The notes under the pieces are model-generated. The model made no database searches and was not told the origin of the DNA. It saw only the letters and a program-made list of their open reading frames with translations. A stretch of 64,000 nt of DNA, taken from positions 9,915,001 through 9,979,000 of the forward strand of contig CATNEN010000001.1 of the NCBI GenBank assembly GCA_950097015.1, in the 5' to 3' direction. The translations under genes were made by a program, and so were the position numbers. The stretch comes from Macrostomum hystrix (lineage: Eukaryota; Platyhelminthes; Macrostomidae). Positions 42,242 through 53,523 of this stretch are shown one piece after another; within the stretch, counting starts at the first letter, position 1; every line of letters begins with the position of its first letter.

Positions 42242-45200
42242 CTAGTCGTGTTGCCGCCGGCAGACGAGCAGTTTTATGCACAGGTTGCGAAAGGCTCTCC
42301 TGTAGTGCCTATAAGCGTAGGCATAGATCAGACTGTTAGTGGCAAAGTGCAGATAGTAGAACCACAGGGCGCAGGCCCGCGCAGTGTTGAACGCCATGTA
42401 CACAAACTGGGATTGCCATTCGATACGAGCGAACGACACGAAGCCGTACATAATTAGAAGATAATTGGGAAAATTGAATGCCACGTATGCTATGCAGTAG
42501 CCTAATAACATTCTGGTGAGCTGGCACTGGTGCTTAAACAGTTCTGTTTGCTGCTGCTGCTGCTGCTGCTGCTGCTGAGGTAGTGCAAGGTAGGGGCATT
42601 GCTGCATTGTCCTATTATTTCGCTGCTGTCGGCAGCAGCAGCAACAGTGAAAGCTGGCGCTGCAGTAGTTGAGACATCGGCCAAAGCATCCTACCCGTTG
42701 TCTGGATGATGCATCGGTGGCAGACTTACCCGCTGTGGCAGCGGTTATGTCACGACAGTGACGAGCTAGATATCGCCCGCCACTAGAGAGGATCGCCGTC
42801 TCCGAGGTAACACAGGTGAGTCGGTCTCTTCCTGCCTCGCACGTGAGTAGACTCAGTTCCAGCTGCGTGGGTTGGGTATCTAGCTGTTAGACAGAGAACT
42901 GCCTGTTAGACAGAGAACTACCTGTTAGACAGAGAACTGCCTGTTAGACAGAGAACTGCCTGTTAGACAGAGAACTGCCTGTTAGACAGAGAACTGCCTG
43001 TTAGACAGAGAACTACCTGTTAGACAGAGAACTGCCTGTTAGACAGAGAACTGCCTGTTAGACAGAGAACTGCCTGTTAGACAGAGAACTACCTGTTAGA
43101 CAGAGAACTGCCTGTTAGACAGAGAACTGCCTGTTAGACAGAGAACTGCCTGTTAGACAGAGAACTGCCTGTTAGACAGAGAACTGCCTGTTAGACAGAG
43201 AACTGCCTGTTAGACAGAAATCTGCCTGTTAGACAGAAATCTGCCTGTTAGACAGAGAACTGCCTGTTAGACAGAGAACTGCGTGTTAGACAGAGAACTG
43301 CCTGTTAGACAGAGAACTGCCTGTTAGACAGAGAACTACCTGTTAGACAGAGAACTGCCTGTTAGACAGAGAACTGCCTGTTAGACAGAGAACTGCCTGT
43401 TAGACAGAGAACTGCCTGTTAGACAGAGAACTGCCTGTTAGACAGAGAACTGCGTGTTAGACAGAGAACTGCCTGTTAGACAGAGAACTGCCTGTTAGAC
43501 AGAGAACTACCTGTTAGACAGAGAACTGCCTGTTAGACAGAGAACTGCCTGTTAGACAGAGAACTGCCTGTTAGACAGAGAACTACCTGTTAGACAGAGA
43601 ACTGCCTGTTAGACAGAGAACTGCCTGTTAGACAGAGAACTGCCTGTTAGACAGAGAACTGCCTGTTAGACAGAGAACTACCTGTTAGACAGAGAACTGC
43701 CTGTTAGACAGAGAACTGCCTGTTAGACAGAGAACTACCTGTTAGACAGAGAACTGCCTGTTAGACAGAGAACTACCTGTTAGACAGAGAACTGCCTGTT
43801 AGACAGAGAACTACCTGTTAGACAGAGAACTGCCTGTTAGACAGAGAACTACCTGTTAGACAGAGAACTGCCTGTTAGACAGAGAACTACCTGTTAGACA
43901 GAGAACTGCCTGTTAGACAGAGAACTGCCTGTTAGACAGAGAACTGCCTGTTAGACAGAGAACTGCCTGTTAGACAGAGAACTGCCTGTTAGACAGAGAA
44001 CTGCCTGTTAGACAGAGAACTGCCTGTTAGACAGAGAACTGCCTGTTAGACAGAGAACTGCCTGTTAGACAGAGAACTGCCTGTTAGACAGAGAACTGCC
44101 TGTTAGACAGAGAACTGCCTGTTAGACAGAGAACTGCCTGTTAGACAGAGAACTGCCTGTTAGACAGAGAACTGCCTGTTAGACAGAAATCTGCCTGTTA
44201 GACAGAAATCTGCCTGTTAGACAGAAATCTGCATATCAGAGAAAAATCTACCAGTTAGACAATAATCTACCTGTTGAGCTGAAATATATTCTTGTTTATT
44301 TTTCTCCGTTTGTTGCTAGAGAGAGAGGAAATAGGTAATTCCAAGAAGTCAAGATTATGTTAAAAATGGTTTGCCCATTGAAATTAGTTCTGACTTTCTT
44401 AGCCGGATGCAAAGCAGGATAATGAATTCGATCCGGCTTGTCAGCTAGTTCACATTTCATTTCCTCCACTGATCTTAAAATTATTAGTTATGATTGAAAA
44501 CAAAATTTTCGGGAACAATTCAATGTGAAATAATAAAATAGGAAGGCCATTTCTCAGAGCTAGGCTGTCGAGGCCAAGGGATGAGAGGAAAAGTTTAGGT
44601 TGGATTAAGGGGTTCTAGGATATAGGATTGAGGGATTGTAGGATATAGGATTGAGGGATTGTAGGATATGGGATTGAGGGATTGTAGGATATGGGATTGA
44701 GGGATTGTAGAATATGGGATTGAGGGATTGTAGAAGATGGGATTGAGGGATTGTAGGATATAGGATTGAGGGATTGTAGTATATAGGATTGAGGGATTGT
44801 AGGATATAGGATTGAGGGATTGTAGGATATTGGATTGAGGATTGTAGGATATAGGATTGAGGGATTGTAGGATATGGGATTGAGGGATTGTAGGATATTG
44901 GATTGGGGGATTGTAGGATATGGGATTGAGGGATTGTAGGATATGGGATTGAGGGATTGTAGGATATGGGATTGAGGGATTGTAGGACAACGGACTGTGG
45001 GATAACGGACTGTGGGATATGGGATTGTGGGATATGAGATTGTGGGATTTGGGATTGTGGGATATGGGATTGCGGGATATGGGATTGTGGGATATGGGAT
45101 TGTGGGATATGTGATTGTGGGATATGGGATTGTGGGATATGGGATTGTGGGATATGGGATTGTGGGATATGGGATTGTGGGATATGGGATTGTGGGATAT

Positions 45201-46016
45201 GGGATTGTGGGATATGTGATTGTGGGATAACGGACTGTGGGATATGAGACTATGGGATATGGATAAGATCCATATGAGACCAATGTCGCTCACCTCGGCA
45301 GGCGCGGTTCCGTTGGCGGCCTCAGTGGCCCTGCTGACTGTGTTAACCAGTCGGTTGATGCGGCAGAGGATGAGTACATTGAGCAGGGTCAGCAGGGCTC
45401 CTGGCAGGAATGACACCAGCACACTGTCTGCCACGATGAGTGCCCTGTTGCTGTCCGTGGACACGCAGATGAGAGTCTGGTTTCCGCCGCCGAGAACATT
45501 CACACCGAAGCTGACAAGCCAAGCGGTGTGCAGGCTCCACAATGCGCAGCCTAGCACAATGCCCAGCAGAAGAAGGTTCGCCCGACGCCGGACGAAGCTG
45601 CCACCGCCGACAGTCTGGGGCAGGTTGGCCTGGCTGGGATTGGCCAGAAACATCAGCCTGTCGACTGTGATGGACACCAGAATCCACGGACTGACGGTGG
45701 AGGTCAGGCTGAAGGCGTAGTGTACAGCTACGCAAGCAGCGGCTGAGTGGTCCTGAATGTGGCCATTGTTTAGAACCAGGGACAGCAGCAGCAGGCAGAG
45801 TGCACTAGCTGACAGTAAACGCAAGCTCACTGACAGGTAGTGACTGCGAACCGGCTGACAGAAGAACACCAGCAGGTTGATGAGATTGGCGGCCACTCCA
45901 GCAAGCATGGTGGCCAAGTTCAGGTAGTGCAAGCAGGCCATGATGATGTGGATGTGGCTAGGAAATGAGTCGGGTGTTGAGTCCGTGCTCTGGTTGTTCA
46001 GCACAGCCAAGCTCAT
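42242..46016 (-). CDS. Rhodopsin-class GPCR with a repeat-filled intron
   Basis: Two minus-strand exons with matching phase: 46016-45294 (241 codons, ends at a GTGAGC donor) and 42862-42242 (acceptor CAG), 447 aa. Exon 1 carries TM1-TM5, with C95 and C184, and DR at 119-120 as DRL. Exon 2 carries most of the third intracellular loop and TM6-TM7, with NSLIY and a YRRAFRNLCIK C-tail. The TM2 aspartate of the first GPCR is replaced (SASALC). The loop is about 120 residues, cysteine-rich (GCFGRCLNYC, then CCCC at 315-318), and ends in ten Gln before TELFKHQCQLTRML, as in the paralogue. N-terminal N8 (NQS) is a glycosylation site. The 2,431-bp intron lies in the loop; the paralogue has no intron there. 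Confidence 0.87.
42885..44228. repeat. Minisatellite, 19-bp unit, in GPCR intron
   Basis: About 70 copies of GTTAGACAGAGAACTGCCT, with AACTACCT and AAATCTGCCT variants. A block of about 240 bp containing the GCGTG variant recurs. It begins about 20 bp inside the intron from the exon 2 acceptor. Confidence 0.97.
44229..44598. other. Unique part of the GPCR intron
   Basis: AT-rich, about 370 bp, the only sizeable non-repetitive DNA in this intron. Confidence 0.6.
44599..45262. repeat. Two adjoining minisatellites in GPCR intron (23- and 15-bp units)
   Basis: 44599-44985: about 17 copies of a 23-bp unit with GGGATTGAGGGATTGTAGGA. 44986-45262: about 17 copies of GGGATATGGGATTGT. The shared GGGATTG phrase suggests one grew from the other. 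The array ends about 25 bp before the exon 1 donor. Both strands show long artefactual frames (for example repeating SHNPI). Confidence 0.95.
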
Positions 46017-46429
46017 GCTGCGATGTCGCTAGTGACGCAATGTTAGCTTAGAAAAAATTCTAGAGAGTGAATATTTTACAGGCTTGAAAATGCAGCTTTA
46101 AATATACTGGCCGAATAATGACAGATGCCTGCATTGATGCCTGCTGTGCTCAAACTGCTAGCGGAATCCACACGACTGGATACTATTGGCTGGTGAAGGC
46201 ACACAGGCCTCACAATCAGCTCCTGTCACTCTCTCCTTGTCCCGTTCACTTGTCTAATGTTTTCACCTGATGAAAAGGCTGCATGCTGTTCCTACCTGAC
46301 TGGGAATTCATTAATTTAGGCGGGCAAATGAAATGAAAATCAGTTCGCGAAATACGCTCGTAACTTCCCCAGACACAAGGTCTATTCAAGAGACAGTCAG
46401 TATCTACTAATTAAAGGATACTAGAGCCT
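46017..46429. other. 5' flank of the second GPCR
   Basis: Non-coding. No defined promoter motif. Confidence 0.45.
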
Positions 46430-46999
46430 ACTCAAATGAGAATAGTAGAGTCTACTCAAATGAGAATAGTAGAGTCTACTCAAATGAGAATGGTAGAGTC
46501 TACTCAAATGAGAATAGTAGAGTCTACTCAAATGAGAATAGTAGAGCCTACTCAAATGAGAATAGTAGAGTCTACTCAAATGAGAATAGTAGAGTCTACT
46601 CAAATGAGAATAGTAGAGTCTACTCAAATGAGAATAGTAGAGTCTACTCAAATGAGAATAGTAGAGTCTACTACAATGAGAATAGTAGAGTCTACTCAAA
46701 TGAGAGTATCAGAGTCTACTCAAATGAGAATAGTAGAGTCTACTCAAATGAGAATAGTAGAGTCTACTCAAATGAGAATAGCAGAGTCTACTCAAATGAG
46801 AATAGTAGAGTCTACTCAAATGAGAATAGTAGAGTCTACTCAAATGAGAATAGTAGAATCTACTCAAATGAGAATAGTAGAATCTACTCAAATGAGAATA
46901 GTAGAGTCTACTCAAATGAGAATAGTAGAGTCTACTCAAATGAGAATAGTAGAGTCTACTCAAATGAGAATAGTAGAGTCTACTCAAATGAGAATAGAG
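46430..46999. repeat. Minisatellite, 24-bp unit with an inner palindrome
   Basis: About 24 copies of AGTAGAGTCTACTCAAATGA plus GAAT. AGTAGA and TCTACT pair across one base in every copy. Frames on both strands stay open because 24 is divisible by three. Confidence 0.97.
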
Positions 47000-47524
47000 T
47001 CTATTATCATTTCTCATTAGTAGAGTCATCATTTTAAACGAGAAGAAAAACAAGCTTTAGTTTCCCCGCTGCAAGCATAAGATATTCTCAATGAAGGCGC
47101 ATCGAAAGGATTAAAAGATTAGAGGGTGGGTCGAGGACAAAATCCCAAACCGGGGACGTCTCTTATAGACATTTTCTTTATGAGGCGTTGATTCGTGCTG
47201 CAAACTCCGTAAAATCCTAATTTCGAATCCGCAAAATCAGCCTGCCAAATATTGCATTGGGTTACAGCTTCGAAAATTATAGATTTTAACCCTTCTGCCC
47301 CGATAAAGCTAATGCAGCGGGTTAATTATTTTCTAACCTGCTCCAGATCGCTGCAATATCTAATCAGGGTATCTAGATTTTTCTAGCTTTTTTGTAACTA
47401 GGCACGGCTTCGTACCCCTGGCGAACCTGTTTCATGCCATGCTAAAATGCTCCCCTATCTCAGGCTTCTCACTCTCACTCTGATAAATATCACTCTGTTG
47501 ATCCGTGAACTGAATGGCACTGCA
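47000..47524. other. No gene seen
   Basis: Mixed-composition DNA with no supported frame. Confidence 0.5.
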
Positions 47525-47977
<453 letters not shown>

Positions 47978-48436
47978 TATCTGCTTTGACTCTGTCAGAA
48001 GGGTAAACCAACCGGATGTGACTACAGAAGTCTGTCCGTATTCTCAGACATAGAGAATAATTTATCTCGTCCATCCGCTCACAAATCCTACTTTTTTGAC
48101 AGAGTGTTGCGCCATCCGTTACTGTGGCAGCCTGTCTGGGATTACAAGCTGGCGTACATCATCCTGCCCAGAACTAAGCCTAGGAGCTCCTGGCGCGGTG
48201 CTGCTAGCTGCAAGTCATTTCCTGTGACTGATAAGCGGGATTAGCCTGAACACGGGTTATCTTCTGAACTCCCCTCACCTATAATCCGAGCACGCAGCTA
48301 TCTCAGAATCCCGTGTCCAAAGGATTGGCCTTCTCAGATTAGGATGACCGGTAAGAGCATCAGAAACTTATTGGCTAAGGTGGTTTCTTATTTTTTTGAA
48401 AGATTTCTACAACAAACGATAATGATAATATTTGCA
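47978..48436. other. No gene seen
   Basis: Moderately GC-rich unique DNA (48110-48260) without a coding frame. Confidence 0.45.
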
Positions 48437-48778
48437 GGAGGGCTGCGGGCAATGGCACACCATTTGGTGACACTAGACCCGCAGCCAGCGAGGAGGCAAT
48501 TCTGCCCATTCTGCTGACTCCTGAGCACACACGCACACAGATACTGTACGCAGGCCCACGCTCACACAGGTGTGAACATCTGTCCTGAATTTATCATTGT
48601 CAGGCAGTGTACACTCTCACTGTCCCTTGGAGGTTGGCCCTCAAGGGCGTAAATTGCACGACAAGCCCCCAAGCCTTCTCTACGCGGCTGCGCCCCACAA
48701 AATGTGGCCTCACCGCGGAATCGAGCTCAGGGACCTTGGTGCGAGAGGCAAACGCGTTAACCAACTCTGCCACTCAGT
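48437..48778 (-). mobile_element. SINE-1 copy, full length
   Basis: On the minus strand: GGCAGAGTTGGTTAACGCG (A-box side), GCCTCTCGCACCAAGGTCC, B box GAGCTCGATTCCGCG, the CTTGTCGTGCAATTTACGCC body, GTGCGTGTGTGCTCAGGAG, and CACCAAATGGTGTGCCATTG, ending in CCTCCTGCAAATATTATCAT. The best copy for defining the family's 3' end. Confidence 0.9.
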
Positions 48779-49123
48779 GCTTTTATAACGCAATAACGAG
48801 ACAAGACTCTGATGTCTCTATCAGGTTTTAGGATAAATTTGACACAGTTTTGGCTTTAAACAGATAATCACCAGTGCATTGTATTTTAGTCGTAAAGTAC
48901 GGACGAATATTTTAGGAATTAGTGAAAAACTAAGTTTACGAAGGTACAAGAAAAGCTTTGAATTTTCTTAGCTGAAAGCCAAGACTAGCAACTCGATTAC
49001 ACCGTGTAATAGAAGTGGCTGAGCTTGGCTGATTTTCCCATCCTCTGAACAATCGAGTTTAAGAAAGATTTCTCCAGAGAAAAGTACCTGACAATAATCT
49101 CTAACCCAGAACAAAGGCGCACA
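48779..49123. other. No gene seen
   Basis: AT-rich flank. The LINE fragment may begin in other frames from about 49080. Confidence 0.45.
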
Positions 49124-49441
49124 ATGTCCCGATTTCGTCCAGGAAACCACAAACTGGCCTGTGAGACATTGCGCACTGTAAGACCGAAAATCGCCTATGA
49201 AAACAGAACATGCCCAAAATGTAGAGTCGAGGTAGAGAACGAAACTCATATTCTCTTTAGATGCGATTGGTCCGTTTATGTTCCAATAAGAAATAAATTC
49301 ATAGAGAAAGTGGCAGGTACTGTTCGAAATTTCGAAAGCCTAACAGCTGATGACAAAATTGTGTATTTAATGACACAGGAAAGCACCGAATTAACAGAAA
49401 TTTTTGTGGACTTCATAGAAAGCATACTTAAAGCTAGATAA
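49124..49441 (+). pseudogene. LINE polymerase C-terminal fragment with CCHC-like motif
   Basis: 105 open codons. FRPGNHKLACETLR, then CPKC-x(9)-H-x(4)-C (CPKCRVEVENETHILFRC), followed by IRNKF. This is the zinc-binding tail seen after the RT of many animal non-LTR elements (CxxC ... ENE-HFLF-C, then Y...R). RT proper is missing, so 5'-truncated, but this piece has no stops. Another, more decayed copy is at 31410-31520. It differs from the C-terminus of the LINE at 11.3-14.4 kb, so is another family. Confidence 0.65.
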
Positions 49442-50987
49442 AAAGCCACTGCCCTGAGGCCCATAGTTAGAATGCAACACACACAATAGCTATTCTCCTT
49501 TCGGGAGCAAAGTGATTTCAGTCACAGTTTAAATTTCCTGTTTACATTTCTATATTACATTTTTTTGTTCTAATGCCATTGTTTACCAATTTGCAAACAT
49601 TTTATTTACCTAAATTTAACACAATACATATGATACCCTCAAGCTCAAGTGACAGTGTTTGACTATGGCGTTCTGTATATTTTTCTGGGCTGTGCTCCGA
49701 CCAATTGCTACTAACGTACTGAAGCTGTGGTTGCGCAGAACATGTACATGAATTATCTGAAAAAGCATCCGTTTATATAAAATTAGTCCTGAAACTTATG
49801 CAAGTTTTGCACACTTTGGACAGAAAAGTAGTTCGCGAGAACTTAGTACACATCATCCTTTCGAGGCGTTCAAAATTCCTTCAGTTTGTTAAAATACAGT
49901 TTCGACTTTAAAATTTATCGTCCGCGCTTATTTTACAAGACAAATATTTCATTGTGACGGTGAGATATTTCGATTAAACAACTTCCTGGTTGAAACAAGT
50001 TTAATGTATTCAAAATAACCATTCGTGTCTCGTGTCGATCTTGTGGAAAAGCGTAGAATTCATTTTCTACATATACTACTGCCAGCGCAATGTGCTCAAA
50101 CTAAGGAGCCGCTTAACTTTGACGGAGCGGACTTTGGCTCGCTCTCAGTTGCTATGGAAACGAATTACTGTACTCTAGAAGCCCTTCCTTGGATTCAAAT
50201 CGCTCTATTCCGCCTCTGTGATTCTGTGATTTCCGTAAGGTGCATTTCCGGCCAATAAAATAGTTTTAACATGCAGTAAAAATGGCAGTTTCTTTTAGTT
50301 TTCAACTTTTTGTCTCCAGTTTCTGTTATATTCTTAAGTTTTGCGACATCAGAGACACAAAGTCACCTGAAATGTACAGTCAACAACAATTTTCTATACA
50401 ATCAGAACATTATTTGCGGCATAAAAAAGGCGCACCCTCAGAAATCGCGCCCTCTCATCCCCATTGTTATGGTGTTGTTCCCGAGACCAACATGGCTAGA
50501 CCTTCCGCGGAAGCCGGAACCACGTCAGGAACTTGAAGTGCATAAGAGCAATTCGCCGATAGAAGAAGGCAGCAGGCAGTGTGCCAAACTCTTCTCTCTC
50601 TAGCTGTACCCTTTCTATAGTTGTACGCGCCAGGCTGAAGACTTGACGGCAGCTACGTGATTTGCGCCTGACGCTATTGAACCAGGTCCTCATTTCCACC
50701 TTACTGACCCGCTGCAAGAATGTGCCATTCATGCATGCGCGCATTTGACAATATAAATTAATGCTGCATGAGCCAAGAACTGCTGACGCAGCCAAATATA
50801 CTGGCCTCAAAATAATTTCCATACCTAATCTGCATGCCTACCTGCAAGCTTGATTAATTATTAATTACTATTTCTGACATTGTAGCTGGAGAATAAATCA
50901 AACAGCAGTGACCATTGGCAGCCCGGGGCCAGACGATAATCTAGCAACCATCAGTGCCGTCCTCGACAACAGGGACACAAGCAAGCA
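49442..50987. other. No gene firmly seen
   Basis: AT-rich. Short plus-strand frames at 50025-50258 and 50282-50536 have no motif. 50880-50987 is presumably the leader of the next gene. Confidence 0.45.
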
Positions 50988-52319
50988 ATGATTCCAAATG
51001 GTAAGCTTCAGCTTGTACTGAACATTGACCTACCGAATGCTGGTGAAAGGCTGCCGAAAAAACCGCGGAGCTCGTCGCCACGAACATCGCCTATACGAAT
51101 GCCATCGCCACCTCAGCGTCAGGCTCCGCTGCAGCCGCCTCCAGCCACGGAGGCTGTCACGCCGAAGCAGCTAATCTTACTGACCAGCTCTTCGACAGCT
51201 CCGGGAACGACAAGGTTAGCTGAAATTCCTTCTTCGTCATCGAAGTCCGAGTCGCAAGAAGAACCGTTGGATACAGAGTCTGATATCGAAGCTGACCAGT
51301 CTAGCGACGTGTTTCTGTCCGCCAGGCAACGCCGCCAGAAGCAGCAAGCAGAAATGGAGCAGCGTCTGTTCCGAGCGCCGACCAGGGCAGACGTCCAGCG
51401 AAGCGGAGGGAACAATGGCGGCCAGAGGCTAGTCAGGTTCGATGACGAAGTACCATCGCCGGCTGTAATCAACCTGTCCGGCTTCTTTGCCAGTCAGGCG
51501 GCTCGAGCGAGGCCAATATTTTCGCCGAAATACGATCGGCTCGCACGGCAGCAGCAGAATCATTTCCGACGAAGTGACCGGCGCGGCGGCGGCAGCGGCG
51601 CCAGAGATCCGGACGCGCCACCGCTGATTAGCCTGGCCTCGCTGGATGCCGCCGGCTCCAACAGCGCGCGCAGACAAGCGGCCGCCGGCTGCAGGCGGCG
51701 ATGTCGTCGAGCTTCAGGCATGGGAGCGGCGGTCAAGCCGACACGAACCGTCAATAGTCCGTCGCCGGCAGCAGTGGCACTCATGACGTCATATGGAGCG
51801 TGTTCGGACATTGTGAAGCGAAGGCACCCGCAGCCGCCACCGTCGCCTGTGGGTAACTCAGTGAGCAGAAAATTTAGCATTTTGATTTCGACTAATATTT
51901 GTGGCTTAAGGTGTTTATCTGCCCGCTGATGAATTTGTTCTGCAGCACTTTACAACGACTCGGTCAAATAAATTTCTATTTTTCCTGATCCAAAGGTGCG
52001 AATCGACATTGACCTAACACCTGAAGGACAGCAGCAGCATCAGCAGCAACAGTTTGAACATCAGCTACCGACACAGCATCAACAACAGCAGCACAGTCAG
52101 CAGGGTGGTCATCAGCTCTCTCAGCTGCTTAGCCGGTTCCATCTGCCTAAGGGCTCACTAAACACCAAGGGCTCTGATGAACAGCAACAGCAGCAGCCGG
52201 CGTCGTCGGGTCCGTTTCGACTAGCTGAGCCAAGACTCAAGCTGAACCACTTCGCGGGCTCGCGGCATCCTGGCGCATTCTTCTACCTGAACACCCGAAT
52301 GCACATCCACACACCGTGA
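50988..52319 (+). CDS. Disordered Gln/Pro/Ser-rich protein, unknown
   Basis: Two exons joined in phase 0: 50988-51860 (donor GTGAGC) and 51996-52319, giving 398 aa. The frame of exon 1 reads past the donor to 51910, but the joined form is likelier since acceptor CCAAAG/G and phase agree. The N-terminus LQLVLNIDLP is followed by a Ser/Pro-rich tract, an acidic block (SESQEEPLDTESDIEADQSS), a Q/R helix (SARQRRQKQQAEMEQR), LVRFDDEVPSPAVINLSGFF, an Arg-rich part, and in exon 2 several short polyQ runs before HLPKGSLNTK and the end YLNTRMHIHTP. No domain was recognised. GC-rich wobble positions match the other genes here. An AATAAA lies at 52567-52572. Confidence 0.7.
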
Positions 52320-52566
52320 CATCTCAATGGGCAAAAGCTATTGAAAATTTGAATGGGATCAATGGCAGAAATGAGTGCTTCTTGTAGGCGGTAATATCCC
52401 TCAACCTAATATATTGAGGTCACACAATCACAGATATCGCTCCAATTTTACTTTCATATTTTTCTGTCCAGATTGCATGCAGGTAGTTTATTTGCTTCTT
52501 TATTAACTTCACTTCTGTAATTGACTTGCTAAATCTTTAATACTGTCTCAAGAGTGCACAAATTAA

Positions 52567-52572
52567 AATAAA
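52567..52572 (+). terminator. Poly(A) signal of the disordered-protein gene
   Basis: AATAAA 248 bp after the stop codon. Choice is by position only. Confidence 0.4.
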
Positions 52573-53523
52573 GCATTAAAAAACGAAGTAAATATCTGTT
52601 TTACTTTTCTTTTCTGTATACTTTGGTGTAATCATTTTTGCTGCTTCAAAAAACCGAACAATTAAATAAAAGCACACAAATCTTTATATTAAACAATAAA
52701 ATCAAGTTGCATTTTATGCTAACTAAAGCGGTATAAAAATCACCTGTTTGATTTATTGTTGAACGGAAAGAGATACTGCTTGATTTGAGCTTTTGAAAGT
52801 GAAAGGTGCACCACAATGCTATAGAATGCAGCCTAAATTTATGTTGCTGAAAGGCTATATACTCGTATTATCAGGATAAAGTAAGATTTATATTACATAA
52901 CAGCAGTAATATCCTAGAGCTTCGTTTGCATTTCTTTTGAGGGTCAATGCACACACAAGCGATGCGTTGAATGTACTTTTTTAATTACAATTAAAAAACT
53001 TGCATTCTTAACATAGCTCGTACATTGTGTTTCAACGCGCACTAGCTATGGTATGACGTCACTCTATTTGGGGTGTAAAGAATTCCGAGTGACAAATGTA
53101 CACCCAATAGAACAGGTTCGGATGGTTTGGGGGTAGAGAATCTGACTGAGTGTACAAATGTACATTCAGAACGAAGGTTTCGGTATGTTTAAAGATTGTA
53201 ACATAATTGAGTATTCGAATATGCGGAAAACACAATTTATTGACTTGATCACTCAGCACGTCTACCTATAAAAATAATGTATACTTATACAATTTTACGA
53301 TTCGAAAGTACGAGAACAATCGGAAAACAAACTGAAAATCTGCCTTATAATCTACTTAACAGGCAGGCGATGAACAAATGAGTCTAAAAAATCTGCTTTC
53401 TCAAAGTACAAGCTCACTCACCTGTCGACTGCTAAAAAACAAAGCTCCTAATTCTTGTGCAGGACTAGATTCCAACTTGAGACCACTATTCAGAACGTGC
53501 ATTTAACTCCGTAAAATTAGTTT
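52573..53523. other. Intergenic, no gene seen
   Basis: AT-rich DNA between two convergent genes. No repeats noted. Confidence 0.5.

Noticed and set aside
44595-45283. Extension of the second GPCR frame into SHNPI repeats
   Set aside because: The frame reads through a good GTGAGC donor into the intron array. The in-phase exon 2 gives TM6-TM7 instead.
48640-48778. Functional tRNA gene on the minus strand
   Set aside because: It is the SINE-1 head, repeated at five loci with poor acceptor-stem pairing.
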